64,000 nucleotides of DNA from RYN-230 sp963723595 (GCA_963723595.1 CAVRRQ010000002.1:1178001-1242000), one strand, 5' to 3'; shown: positions 39,940 through 49,923, counted from the stretch's first letter. The notes: generated by a model not told the origin, from the sequence alone. Made by a program: numbers and translations.

Positions 39940-40013
39940 TGACATATCACGGATCTGGTGCAGGGATACACGGACAAACCGGACACTAAGTGCACCACAT
40001 CCGTGATACGTCA
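39940..40013. repeat. 74-bp imperfect inverted repeat
   Basis: The left arm TGACATATCACGGATCTGGT continues with GCA (39940-39962); the right arm (39991-40013) is its reverse complement except at two positions, with a 28-base spacer. Arms of 23 bases and a local drop in GC distinguish it. It lies between the FabG-like gene and an MFS gene on the same strand. It could be a terminator, an operator, or a small mobile element; no flanking duplication is obvious. Confidence 0.8.
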
Positions 40014-40121
40014 CCGGGAGTTGCGTGAAACTTCCTGCCATGGATCGCGCTACCGGGGGTAGCCGTCGCGCATTGCCCGGGCCAGCCAGGCCCGGTGGTG
40101 GCGAGTGAGGAGGCGGATGCG

Positions 40122-41581
40122 ATGACGGGCGCAGGAGAGCCGGGCGGCCAGTCACAGCCAGGAGAGGCGGGCGTCGCGGACCGGCCGGCCCCGGAGCCGC
40201 TGCGCGAGGTGACCGCCGTCCCGGGGGCCAGCTGACCAGAGACCGGGCTGAGCCGGCTGGCCCCGGGCGCCCGTTCGCCCGGGATGCGGTCACCTGGCTG
40301 TGCTACGACGCGCTCGGCGCGTACACGTTCTGGCTGTACGCGTTCGGGCCGGCGCTGGCCCTGCTCCGGGCCCAGCTGCACTTCCCCTACATCATCGTCG
40401 GGGTGTTCGGGGCCACCTGGGCCGCGGGGGCCGCCCTGGCCGGGGCCGTCTTCGCCTGGGCCTGCCGGGCCAGCGGGCGGCGCGCCGTGCTCTGGTGGTG
40501 CGCGCTCGCCGCCTGCGGCGGCGCCGCCATGTTCGTGCTGCCCGGCCCGCTGTGGCTGGCGGTGGCGGGCGCGGGCGCTCTCGGGGTGTTCGGCACGCTG
40601 GTGCAGGCCGTCACCCAGTCGGTCCTCTCCGACCATCACGGGCTCAGCCGGGACCGGGCGCTGGTGGAGTGCAATGTCGGGGCGGCGGGGTGTGCCGTGG
40701 CCGCCCCGCTGGTGCTCGGGTTCCTGCGGGCCACCCCGGCCGGCTGGCGGGCGGGCCTGGCCCTGCCCGCCTGCGCGTTCGCGGTCCTGTTTCTGTCTTA
40801 CCGGCATCTGACGCTGCCCGGGACCGCCGGGCGGGCCGGGTCCCGGGAGGGGGTGCGCCCGGGGGATCCCGCGCCGGGTGGCCCGGGTGCGGGTGGCCCG
40901 GGTGCGGGTGGCCCCGGTGCGGGCGGGCCGGGTGCGGGCGGGCCGGGTGAGAACCCGGCGCATCGCGCGGGCCTGCCACTGGCCTGCTGGCTGTTCGCCT
41001 GGCTGGTGGCCGTGGGCATCGGGGTGGAGTTCTGCGTGGTGTACTTCGGCGCGGAACTCCTCACGGCCGACGCGGGGCTGTCCGCGGCGGCCGCGGCGTC
41101 CGCCCTGGCGGTGTTCTACGCCGGGCTCCTGGCCGGAAGGGTCGCGGCCGCGTGGCTCACCCGCCAGCCGGGCCGCACCGCCGGCCTGCTGTGGGTCTCG
41201 CTGGCGGTGTCCGCGGCCGGGTTCGGGGTGTGCTGGCTGTCCAGCCACGCCGTGACCGCCCTGCCGGGGCTGTTCGCCACCGGGCTCGGCGTGGCCAACC
41301 TGTTCCCGCTCTCCCTGGCCCTCGCCCTGGCCGCCGCGCCTGGCCGGACCGATACGGCCAACGCCCGGGCCCAGCTGCTGGGCGGGATCGTGGTCTTCGT
41401 GTCCCCGTTGCTGCTCGGCGCGCTCGGCGACCACGTCGGGTTGCACGCCGCCTTCACCATGGTCCCGGTGCTCATCGCGGCCTGCGCCGTCCTGCTGCTG
41501 GCCGGGCGCGCCGCTGGGGGCCGGGCGGCGGCAAACGCGCGGCGCCTCCCCGGCGGGTGGCCGGGGAGGCGCCGGTGCTGA
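40122..41581 (+). CDS. Major facilitator superfamily transporter (frameshifted near N-terminus)
   Basis: About 486 aa. ATG 40122 has GAGGAGG 8 bases upstream and starts MTGAGEPGGQSQPGEAGVAD. One G appears missing in the G5 run near 40228, after which the frame continues RPFARDAVTWLCYDALGAYT and FWLYAFGPALALLRAQLHFP. About 12 hydrophobic segments follow, in two halves split by a Gly/Pro/Ala loop of tandem repeats (PGAGGPGAGGPG). No drug or substrate motif identifies the cargo. The 3' end carries a strong hairpin. Confidence 0.8.
40871..40945. repeat. 15-bp tandem repeats in the MFS central loop
   Basis: Four clear units of the type GGTGCGGGTGGCCCG (40886, 40901, 40916, 40931), preceded by a diverged copy. 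They encode repeated Gly-Ala-Gly-Gly-Pro in the cytoplasmic loop between the two transporter halves. The unit length and coding logic are the same as in the rplJ repeat. Confidence 0.85.
41541..41573. terminator. Bidirectional terminator overlapping the MFS 3' end
   Basis: GGCGCCTCCCCGG (41541-41553) and CCGGGGAGGCGCC (41561-41573) form a perfect 13-bp stem with a 7-base loop. It lies inside the last codons of the MFS gene and 18 bases before the stop of the convergent phosphoesterase gene, so it can serve both. Confidence 0.75.
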
Positions 41582-41590
41582 GGAAGACCG

Positions 41591-42769
41591 TCAGCCGTTG
41601 GTGAAGACGTCGGGCCCGAAGGACTTGACCTGCGGCATCGCGGCGTCGCCGAGGTGAGAGAGGCCGAAGATGTCCTCGATGGTGCGCAGCGTGGAGTAGT
41701 GGTTGTAGTCCACGGCGCTCACCGTGCCCGGCTTGATGAACGGGGACAGGACGACCGCGCCGACCCGGCCGCCACCCGGGCCCTGCATGCCGGGCTCGGC
41801 GCTGTTCGGGTGGGACGCCGAGACGCCGGAGGTCTCGCCGCAGCAGGCCGTGTTGGTAGTCCCCTCGTCGAACGTGATGACGATCATCCCGTTCTGCTTG
41901 TACGCGGGCGAGTTCATGATCTCCGGGATCCAGATGTGCAGGAAGCCGTTGATCTCGGTCAGGCCGCCCGGGTCACCGTCCGCGCAGGGCGCGTCGTGAC
42001 CGTCCATGCACAGGTTGGGCGAGATCCACGAGAAGGCCGGTGTGGTGGACGTCTTGGACAGGTCCTTCAGTAGCGGCTGGAAGGACAGCACATGAGCGTC
42101 GCAATAGGCCTGGTTGCCGATGACCGACTTGAAGTACATGAAGCCTTCGTGCCGGGTCGCGTACTGGTCCGCCGCGGTCGCGCCCTCGGTCGGGTCGGAC
42201 GCGCCGACCGGCGGGTGCCCGCACGCGGGTCCCTGGGACGTCTGGGTGGTGTTGTCCCGGGTGGGGTCGTTCCCCATGTCCTGGAGGTAGGCCTTCCAGG
42301 TCAGCTGGGCGGCCGACATCTGGTTCCCCAGGGTCGGCACGGAGGCCGGGTAGATGCAGCCGTCGCCGACGAGCTGGTGGTACGGCTTCTCCACCACGTT
42401 GGTGGGGGTGAACAGGGTCTCCACCGAGCAGTCGTTCATGGTGGCGGGATCCGGGGACTGCCCGGTGACCTGGGCGATGTAGTTGTCCAGGCTGTCGTGC
42501 CCGACCGCGTAGTAGTTCTTGAGCAGGGCCCCTTCGGACCGCAGGGTCGTGGCCAGGTAGGGGTCGGCCGCGGGATCACCGAAGCTCTGCGCGTACCCCT
42601 CGTTCTCCAGGTCGATGTACCAGACGTGCTTGACCGGGGGCGGCTGGGTGCCGCCTTGGCCGGCGCTCGCGGCGCCGGCGATCCCGCCGCCCGCGAGGGT
42701 GAGGCCGATCGCGGCCATGACCGTGATCGCCGTTCGCCCAGCGCGTCCCAGCAGTTGCCGAACGTGCAT
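41591..42769 (-). CDS. Secreted phosphoesterase (acid phosphatase / phospholipase C family)
   Basis: 392 aa, intact, ATG 42769. Signal peptide RTAITVMAAIGLTLAGGGIA with cleavage near AGAASAGQ. Alkaline-phosphatase-fold phosphoesterase family: VWYIDLENEGYAQSFGDPAA, GHDSLDNYIAQVTGQ, VITFDEGTTNTACCGETSGV and DYNHYSTLRTIEDIFGLSHL contain the expected metal-binding Glu, Asp and His. Members are secreted acid phosphatases or phosphatidylinositol hydrolases; exact substrate unknown. Confidence 0.87.
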   Translation of the reverse strand: MHVRQLLGRAGRTAITVMAAIGLTLAGGGIAGAASAGQGGTQPPPVKHVWYIDLENEGYAQSFGDPAADPYLATTLRSEGALLKNYYAVGHDSLDNYIAQVTGQSPDPATMNDCSVETLFTPTNVVEKPYHQLVGDGCIYPASVPTLGNQMSAAQLTWKAYLQDMGNDPTRDNTTQTSQGPACGHPPVGASDPTEGATAADQYATRHEGFMYFKSVIGNQAYCDAHVLSFQPLLKDLSKTSTTPAFSWISPNLCMDGHDAPCADGDPGGLTEINGFLHIWIPEIMNSPAYKQNGMIVITFDEGTTNTACCGETSGVSASHPNSAEPGMQGPGGGRVGAVVLSPFIKPGTVSAVDYNHYSTLRTIEDIFGLSHLGDAAMPQVKSFGPDVFTNG

Positions 42770-42956
42770 CGTCGCCTCCTGTAGCTCAGGTGCTGGTGAA
42801 TTCCGGTACCGGTGGTGCGGTCGTGCTCAACGGCGGGCCCTCAGGGAGGCCGGGGGACTCCTCAGGTCGCGCACATCCCGCCTGCGGCAGGCTTGCATCG
42901 CTCGCTGAACGCGCAGTAACGCCGGGGTGGACCGTGCTGCTCGCCCCGCGGAAGCC

Positions 42957-44134
42957 TTAGCCGCGGGCGCCGAGGCCCGCATAGTCGGCGGCGGCCACGG
43001 CCAGTACCACCACCGCCGCGCACACGCTGAGGACCAGCGCCGACACGAACGGGGCGAGGCCGCCCAGCGCGGCCAGGACCACGACCCCGCCGATCCGGGT
43101 CCACGACACCGGCCCCAGACCACGGCCTTGAAGCGCGGCGTGGCCCAGCAGGTACAGGGCCGTGCCGCCGAGCAGCATCGCCGAGACCGCCACGCTGCCC
43201 CACCGCGCCGGGGCTGCGGAGCACGAGCTGGTCCCCGGCCGCCACCACGATGATCCCGGCCACCATCACCGGGTGGATGAGGTGATACGCGGAGCGGCCC
43301 AGCCGCCCGGGATCGGCCGAGCTGGCGATGATCTCGCGCGCCCTCCTCCGCGCTGCGGTGGAAGTACAGCCACCACAGCCCCACGCTGCCGACGAAGGCG
43401 GCCAGGAACGCGATGATCTCCTGCGCCGGTGACCGACGACAGCGCGACAGCGCGGCCCCGATCACCACGATCGACTCGCCCAGCGCGATCAGGATGAACG
43501 CCTGGCAGCGCTCGGCGAAGTGATTGCCCTCGATCGTCCAGTCCCGGGTTTGCGACCGGCCGAGGCCCGGGGTGTAGAAGCCGGCCAGGCCGCCGAGCAC
43601 GTCGACGGCGACCGCCCCCAGCCAGAGCAATTCGCGGGCGTGCCCGGCCACCAGCCCGCCCGCCACGGCGAGCGCGCCGCTCACCACGCACCAGGCCAGG
43701 ATGCGCTGGAAGTTGCGCTGCAGCCGCTCGCCGCGCAACCCGGCCACCGCGAAGCCGCTCCGGCCGATCTGCATAGCGCGTAGGCGCCGCCCACCGCCAG
43801 CCCCCGCCCCGCGAACGCGAACGGCAGGGCGGCCGACATGACCAGGCTGACCAGGGCCAGCGCCGAGCAGCATCACCCGGACCGGGATCCGCTCCGGGTC
43901 CAGCCAGTTGGTGACCCAGGTGGTGTACGCCCAGACCAGCCACACCATGGCCAGCAGCAGCAGGGCCTGCAGGGCGCCCTCGGCCGACTGGTGATCGACC
44001 AGGTAGTGGGACAGCTGGGTGACCGCGAACACGTAGACCAGGTCGAAGAACAGCTCCACGTTGGTCACGCGGGCGCTCGCCCCGGGCGGGCGGAGCAGGT
44101 TCCCGGGCCGGTCCCGGCGGGTGCCGCTCAGCAT
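42957..44134 (-). CDS. Low-temperature-requirement A (LtrA)-like membrane protein, four frame changes
   Basis: Start MLSGTRRDRPGNLLRPPG and the family opening VTNVELFFDLVYVFAVTQLS are clear. The frame changes near 43860 (MLLGALALVSLVMSAALPFA in the next frame), returns near 43775 (AMQIGRSGFAVAGL), then changes again near 43340 (SADPGRLGRSAYHLIHPVMV) and near 43210 (SVAVSAMLLGGTALYLLGHA), ending at 42957. Read piecewise it is a complete LtrA of about 390 aa with the motif ERCQAFILIALGESIVVIGA. Function of LtrA is poorly defined. With four breaks in 1.2 kb this could be a genuine pseudogene rather than assembly noise. Confidence 0.75.
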
Positions 44135-44184
44135 CCGGCCATTATGACGAGGCGGCTCGCTAGATCATGGCGCCGCCCTGGTGA

Positions 44185-44364
44185 TCATGGTCGTTGGTCC
44201 GGCGCCCCGGTGGCGCGGATCTGCAGCCGGACGTAATCGACCACGGGCTCGGGCACCCGCGCCGCCACCGCCTGCACGAACGGACGGCGCTCGGCGGGCG
44301 GCAGGTCGCGCAGGTGCACGCCGAGGATGACGGTGGCCAGGAACGCCTCGAACTGGCGAGGTAG
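44185..44364 (-). pseudogene. C-terminal remnant of a SAM methyltransferase
   Basis: Minus-strand frame RQFEAFLATVILGVHLRDLP, then PAERRPFVQAVAARVPEPVV and DYVRLQIRATG, stop at 44185. This resembles the end of trans-aconitate-type methyltransferases (LRDLP..ERxxFVxAVAAR, DYVRLxI). No start or SAM-binding part precedes it in frame, so it is a fragment. It may be the displaced tail of a gene whose head was lost, or linked to the frameshifted methyltransferase just upstream. Confidence 0.5.
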
Positions 44365-44439
44365 GCAGGGTGGTTGGGGAGGCCGGTCAGGCGGGCGGTC
44401 AGGGGGCGGCGGTCAGGCCGCGGGGCAGGCCGGGGCCGG

Positions 44440-45044
44440 TCAGGCGGGGCCGGTCCGGCGGGCCAGCAGGCGGCGGCGGGTGCCCCGCTGGTCGCCGGGA
44501 ATGTCTTCCTGGCTGAGCACGGTCATGCCGTCCGGCAGCAGCGTGGCCGGGCTCCCGGGGACCCAGGCACCAGGCGGCGGGCAGCGTGGGCCGGCCCTGG
44601 CGGGCCACCGTGGTGAACGCCTCCCAGCCGAGCACGCCGCCGGGGGCCAGCCGCCGGCACGGCCGCCGCGAAGGCCGCGGCATCCCAGAACCCGGTGGCC
44701 AGCATCAGCGCGTAGCGGCCCCGCACGGGGAGCCACGCGCGGAGGTCGGCGTGGACCAGCGTGATCAGGTGATCCAGCCCGCGGCGCCAGGCCTCCCGGG
44801 CCAGCAGGCCGAGGGCCACCTCGGAGACGTCCACCGCGGTGACCCGCCGCCCCTGCGCCGCGGCCAGCAGCGCGCTGCCCGAGGGTCCGCAGGCCAGGTC
44901 GGCGACCGGGCCGTCCGGCAGGTCCAGGGCCAGCGCCGCCACCGCCACCGGATGCGCCGTGAACGAAGGGGTGAACCCGGTCCCGTACCTCGCGTTCCAC
45001 CGCATCCGGTCCGGATGCCCGGCCAGGCCGTTCTCCGACTCCAC
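44440..45044 (-). CDS. SAM-dependent methyltransferase (two frameshifts)
   Basis: GTG 45044, MESENGLAGHPDRMRWNARY. Class I SAM-binding motif VADLACGPSGSALLAAAQGR, then VTAVDVSEVALGLLAREAWR and LMLATGFWDAAAF. Near 44660 the frame moves to RRLAPGGVLGWEAFTTVARQ and near 44575 to SPATLLPDGMTVLSQEDIPG, ending at 44440. Read together about 200 aa, similar to tellurite-resistance/TehB-like small methyltransferases. Substrate unknown. Confidence 0.72.
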
Positions 45045-45092
45045 CCTGGGCAGGCTAGTCCTGGTCGGCGCGTCCCGGTCGGCGCGCCCTGG

Positions 45093-47395
45093 TCAGCCCG
45101 ACTGGGAGGGGGCGTAGAACAGCACGTTGTTGTCCGCGTCCGTGGCCACGCACGCGGTGGCGGTGGCACAGCTCAAGGTGGTGATCCTGGCCCCGGGAGC
45201 CGCGGCGGGCAGGCGGGCCCACAGGCCGTTGGCGTAGCTCGCGGCCGCACCGGAACGGCCGACCGCCAGGCACGATCCCGCGGCCGGGCAGGAGACAGCG
45301 ACAGCCGCTGCCGACCCGATCGGCTGGAGTCCCCACAGCCCGTCGGAGTGTTCGGCCGCCTGGCCGGATGAGTCCACCGCCATGCAGAACGATGTCGTCG
45401 GGCAGGACACGCTGACCAGGTCGTGCCCGGTGTCCACCGCGTCCGGCCCGCTCCAGGAGGTTCCGTTGTAGGTGAACACGTTCCCGCTCGCGCTCACGGC
45501 TACGCAGTAGGTGGAGCTGGGGCAGGAAACCGAATTCAGCGACTGGCCGCTCGGGTCGACCGTCCGCTGGGTCCAGCCCGCGGAGGCGCCCGCGGTAGGT
45601 GAAGGCGACGCCGATGTTGTCGACAGCCACGCAGAAGGACGCGTCTGCACACGAGACGCTGGTCAGCGTTCCGGAGCCGGAGCCGACCAGCGCCGGGGTG
45701 CCCCAGGCGCCGTGGCTGAGCGGGGTGGCGTACCCCGCGGCGTCCACGGTGAGGCAGAACCTCCCCGAGGGGCAGGCGATAGCGATCAGGCGGCCGTTCG
45801 GGTCCGTGTTAGCCACTGGCCAGGTCCCGCCGGACTGGAGGGACAGTACGGTGCCGCCGCTGTCCGTGGCGTAGCACACGGTGCTCTTCGGGCAGGCCAG
45901 GCCGGTGATCTGGGTGCTGCTGGCCTGGAGGGTCTGCGGGTCCACCGGCACCGGCGAGCTCCACCTGGCCGCCGCCGCGGTGGGGAGGGCCGATGTCCCT
46001 TCCCCGGCGCCGCCGTGTGTGGACGCGGCGCCGGTCGCAGCGCTGGTGGTGACCGGGACGGACGCGGCGGTCTGGTGGCTGTGCATCACGACCAGGGTTC
46101 CGGTCACTCCGGTCACGCCCAGGATCGCCACTGCGGCCGCCCCGGCCAGGAGCCGGGTGCGGCTCGGCCGGCGGTAGCCGGTGCCGGCCAGCGGGTCAGC
46201 AGGCACCGTCAGGCCGACCGCGGTGTCCGGGCCGTCCTCGTCCCCGTTTCCGGTCCGGGCTTCCGTCATGGTGCTGCCGGTGCCCGCACTCCCCGTGCCA
46301 TGAGCCGCGGTGCCATTGGCCCCGCGGGCGCTCCCCCCGGTGCCATTGGCTGCGTTCGCCCCGGCGCCGCCCGGCATCGTGGCGCCCGGCATCGTGCCGC
46401 TAAACACGGGGCCACTCACGGGCCCACTCGACACGGGATCATCGCTGGACAGGATCCCGCTGGGCCCGGAAGGGCCAGAGGCCGCCGGACCCGGGCGCGC
46501 CGGGAGACGCCACTCGCCGGGCGGCGTGATCCGTTCCTCCGCGGGTGACGTGGCCCGGGCACCCCGGGCGGCCCACCCGGCGGGCGGCGTCACGCGGGCG
46601 GCAGGCGGCCCGGCCGCCGGGTCCGCCGGCCGGCGGAGCATGGCGTGAAAACCGGACACTGGCGTGTCGGTACCGTCTCCGGACAGGTCCCGGCCGGGAT
46701 CGTCCGGCTCGTCACGGGCGTACAGGCCGGGTCCGGCACCCTCCGGGGCACCCAGCCCGCCACCCCCGAAATCGCCGGGGGCCACACCGCCGGGCACCGC
46801 CGTCTCATCGGGAGAAAAAGCGCCGCCGTCCGGCCCGGCCGGATGACCGGCGCCGGTCAGGCCCGGCGTCTCGCTGCCTGGAACGGCCGGATCATCGTGG
46901 CCGGACCCACCCGGCGCCCTGCGGCCTGAGTTGTCCCACGTGCCGTAGCCCGGGACGTCCGGCGGGCTGTCATCCGCAGCGTCCGGCTCGTCGTGAGCGT
47001 CAAAGCCGGGGGTCCCGAAGTCAGGGGTCCCGAAGTCAGGGGCTCCGGGGCCAGGGACAGCGGCGGCCGGCGGCTGATAAGGGTCCGGCGTCACCGCGTC
47101 CGGGAATGGCCCGGACGGAAAGGGTGGAATGTCGGCTTCCGAGGTAGCCGCGATGAATTCGGTGAACGACCCGCTGGTGAAGAGTGGCGCATATTCTCCC
47201 GGGGGGTCACCAGCGTATTCCGCCTGCCCCTGGTCCGGCTTCCGGTCCAGGCTGGACCGCATCCGGCGACCCGGAAAGGTCACCGGGCCGCACGTACGCC
47301 CCGCAACGGCCGCAAAACTCATCCCCCGGGGAAATGGCATGCCCGTTATCGCAAGTCCACACCGGTCCCCGCTCTCGGTCCCCGCTGTCGATCAC
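45093..47395 (-). CDS. Zinc-ribbon, single-span membrane protein with extracellular propeller-like repeats (frameshifted)
   Basis: About 767 aa. N-terminus MIDSGDRERGPVWTCDNGHA followed by FCGRCGAYVRPGD: a cytoplasmic zinc ribbon (CxxGH, CxxC). Frame then shifts near 47230 into a very long Pro/Gly/Asp linker (repeats FGTPDFGTPGF), one membrane span (LLAGAAAVAILGVTGVTGTL), and an exterior domain with about seven repeats of the type SVSCADASFCVAVDNIG, each with a Cys pair and a YxG segment, resembling a beta-propeller. A second shift lies near 45595. Likely an envelope receptor or adhesin; no ligand can be inferred. Confidence 0.75.
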
Positions 47396-47537
47396 CCGCC
47401 CTGCTAGCGTGCCGATATTAGGGCATTTCAGCCCGGTCCGCAGACTGGTTGACCAAGGAGTTATCCGCTCCCGCGCGGGGTTAGCGTGCGGTCACGGGAT
47501 GCTCACGCGGCCCGCCCGCGTGGCCCACGGGCCAGCC

Positions 47538-48551
47538 CTATCCGGGAGCCGCCGGCATGCCGATCTGCCACAGACCGGGGTCCGCCCAGGCGCTGGCGAT
47601 GACCGTGTCCGGATCCTGGCCGCGCAGGAGGGCGAACCGTTCCGCCAGGAGCTGCAGGTGCACGGTCATGGGAAGCTGCGCGAGCAGCGGGGAGAGGCCG
47701 CTGTCCGGAAGGCTGACCACACTGACGGGGATGCCCTCCCGCGCCGCGGCCTGGCCCACCGCCGCCGTCAGCCCGTCCTGGTCCGCCTCTGGCTGGAGCA
47801 GCAGGACGCCGTCGGCCGCGGTGAAGGGCACCGCGTTGCCGTGCAGGAAGCGCTCCGCGTCGAAGCCCTCGGCGAGCATCCGGGCCCCTTCCCGGATCTT
47901 CAGCGCTGCCTCCCGCGCGGTGACGCCCCACGGTCCGCAGCCGACGATGCCGAGGCTGCGCGCCGGGACCGGCACATCCTGCGTGGCGGGCGCGGAGCAG
48001 GCCACCCGGATCTCCGCCGCGGCCTGCAGCACGTCACCCGCGGACCCGTCGGCACGCACTCCGGCCGGGGAGTCCTCGCCCGCCCCGGCCACCAGGTGGG
48101 CCAGCCGGGCCAGCACAGCCAGGGCCGCTGTGTAGCTCACCGTGTAGGTCTCGGATTCCTCCGGCGCTACCGTCGTGATGGCCTCCGGCCAGCCCGCGCC
48201 GGTTCCCGTGATCGAGACCACCGGCACGCCGCGGGCCAGTGCCTCCGCCCGGGCCCGGGCGGCGTACCCGGTCTGCCCGGTGTGGGTGATCACCAGCAGC
48301 GCGTCAGCGTGCCGGGGGCCGGTGCTCCACCGAGCCCAGGTGGCGGCGGCGGACCACCGCGCGTCTGCGCCCGCCCGCTCCAGCATCATCGCGCCGAGTT
48401 CCGCGGCGTGCTGGCTGGTGCCGGTCCCCACGAGGATCACCCGGCGGGCGGCGGCCAGGATCGCGGCCGGGGCGGCCAGGTCGAGCCCGGCGATCCGGTC
48501 CAGCGCGTCGGCCTGGGCCCTGATCATGCGGTGCAGCGCGGTTTGCGTCAT
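47538..48551 (-). CDS. SIS-domain sugar-phosphate isomerase/deaminase, GlmS-like without glutaminase
   Basis: 337 aa, ATG 48551 with GGGGGAAG upstream. Two SIS domains: RRVILVGTGTSQHAAELGAM with DALLVITHTGQTGYAARARA, and SLGIVGCGPWGVTAREAALK with GARMLAEGFDAERFLHG. This is the isomerase half of GlmS without the N-terminal glutamine amidotransferase, like AgaS/FrlB-type proteins that deaminate or isomerise amino-sugar phosphates or deglycate fructosamines. Monocistronic, diverging from the 48764 gene. Confidence 0.82.
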   Translation of the reverse strand: MTQTALHRMIRAQADALDRIAGLDLAAPAAILAAARRVILVGTGTSQHAAELGAMMLERAGADARWSAAATWARWSTGPRHADALLVITHTGQTGYAARARAEALARGVPVVSITGTGAGWPEAITTVAPEESETYTVSYTAALAVLARLAHLVAGAGEDSPAGVRADGSAGDVLQAAAEIRVACSAPATQDVPVPARSLGIVGCGPWGVTAREAALKIREGARMLAEGFDAERFLHGNAVPFTAADGVLLLQPEADQDGLTAAVGQAAAREGIPVSVVSLPDSGLSPLLAQLPMTVHLQLLAERFALLRGQDPDTVIASAWADPGLWQIGMPAAPG

Positions 48552-48763
48552 CGCTTCCCCCTCGTGCCTGCCCAGCAGGGTACCGAGGGGGGTCCGCAGC
48601 CGGCGGAATGGGCTGGTTCCCGCGCCCCTGAATGGCCTGGATAGTACAGTGACGTCGCGTCCTAGCAGCCCCGTGAGTTTCACGCGCCCGCCATCACCGG
48701 CAGGCGGTCCGGCGCGGCGCCGGAACTGGTGATGCCGATCGCCCGGAGTGGCGAAACGGCGGT

Positions 48764-49009
48764 GTGGAGGTGCCCCCGGTGGAACTGGATCCTGCCACCT
48801 ACACCTGTCCTGAGGACCATTCTGATCTCAGTGCGCTGGTACTCCAGGCGCTGGGGGGCGCGGGGCTGGAGGTCGCCCGGGCCTGGCTGCCGCCCGGGTT
48901 CCGGTCGCGGCCCAGGCCCCAGCCGTTCGAGGTGATCGTGACCTGCCCGGGGGTGGCCAGCCACCCGGCCCCCCACCAGCTCACCTGCACCGGGACGTAC
49001 CGGCCATGA
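48764..49009 (+). CDS. Small Cys-containing protein, unknown function
   Basis: 81 aa from GTG 48764. Sequence begins VEVPPVELDPATYTCPEDHS and includes LSALVLQALGGAGLEVARAW, with three Cys and no signal peptide. The stop overlaps the start of the next gene (ATGA), so the two are cotranslated. No family recognised. A coding call rests on the tight overlap and protein-like composition rather than homology. Confidence 0.6.
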   Translation: MEVPPVELDPATYTCPEDHSDLSALVLQALGGAGLEVARAWLPPGFRSRPRPQPFEVIVTCPGVASHPAPHQLTCTGTYRP

Positions 49010-49878
49010 CCTCGGACACCGCCGGTCCAGGGCCGGTGCACCCGGTGGCGGCACCGCCAGCGGCGGCAGCGCCGGGACCTGCACAGCAGGAGTCTGTGCG
49101 CCCGGTCAGCGACGAGGACCGGATCTGGGTGAACCTGGCCGACGAGCTGACCCCGGCCAAATCCCTCGAACGGGTGGACACGGCGACCGACCGGGTGGTC
49201 CGCACCGTGACCATCATCGGCACGCTGCTCGGCGGGCTCGGGGTGTTCGGGGCGACCAAACCGTCGGTGAGCGGGCCCGCCCGGTGGCTCACGATCGCGG
49301 CGGTGGCCTGCGCCGCGCTCGCCGTGGCCTGCGCCCTCGCGGCCCAGATCCTGACCATCACCCGGCACCTCAACCCGGAGAACCTGGCCGCGGTCCGGGC
49401 CTGGTACAAGCGCCGCATCGACACGCGCGGCTACCCCACCCGCGCCGCTACCTTCCTGCTGCTCACCGGCGCGGTGCTGGCCGGGGCGGCGGCGATCGTG
49501 GCGCTGGCCACCGCGGCTCCTGACCAGGCGACGATCGCGGTGACCCGCGCGCTCGACAACGCCACGGTCACCACCCCGGGAACCGGCGCGGGGACGGGCA
49601 CGACCACCATCACCGCGGAGGTGACGTTCCGCGGGCTGACCAGCGGGCAGAGCGCCACCGTGGTGGTCAGCGCGGCCGGCTCCGGTCAGGTGCTGGCCAG
49701 CGCCGCGATCACGCCGGCCACTGACGGCACGGCCACCCGGACGCTCACGGTCAGCGGGCTGCCTCCCGCCGAGCCGGTCACCGTGGTGGCCCGGGGCGGC
49801 TCCCAGCAGTGCCGGGCCACCCTGGGCGCGGGCTCCGCCCGCCCCGCGGTCACCTGCGGCCCGGCCAGCCCCGGGTGA
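49006..49878 (+). CDS. Membrane protein with three predicted spans, unknown function
   Basis: 290 aa from ATG 49006. Cytoplasmic N-terminus containing DEDRIWVNLADELTPAKSLE, spans TVTIIGTLLGGLGVFGAT, WLTIAAVACAALAVACALAA and TFLLLTGAVLAGAAAIVALA, with a basic loop YKRRIDTRGYP, then a Thr/Ala/Gly-rich C-terminal domain of immunoglobulin-like beta character (TITAEVTFRGLTSGQSATVV) that would be outside. No family named. Coupled to the 81-aa gene; together they look like a two-component membrane module. Confidence 0.7.
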   Translation: MTSDTAGPGPVHPVAAPPAAAAPGPAQQESVRPVSDEDRIWVNLADELTPAKSLERVDTATDRVVRTVTIIGTLLGGLGVFGATKPSVSGPARWLTIAAVACAALAVACALAAQILTITRHLNPENLAAVRAWYKRRIDTRGYPTRAATFLLLTGAVLAGAAAIVALATAAPDQATIAVTRALDNATVTTPGTGAGTGTTTITAEVTFRGLTSGQSATVVVSAAGSGQVLASAAITPATDGTATRTLTVSGLPPAEPVTVVARGGSQQCRATLGAGSARPAVTCGPASPG

Positions 49879-49923
49879 ATCAGCCCCGGGTGAATCAGCC
49901 CCGGCTGGGTCAGCCCGGCTGCG

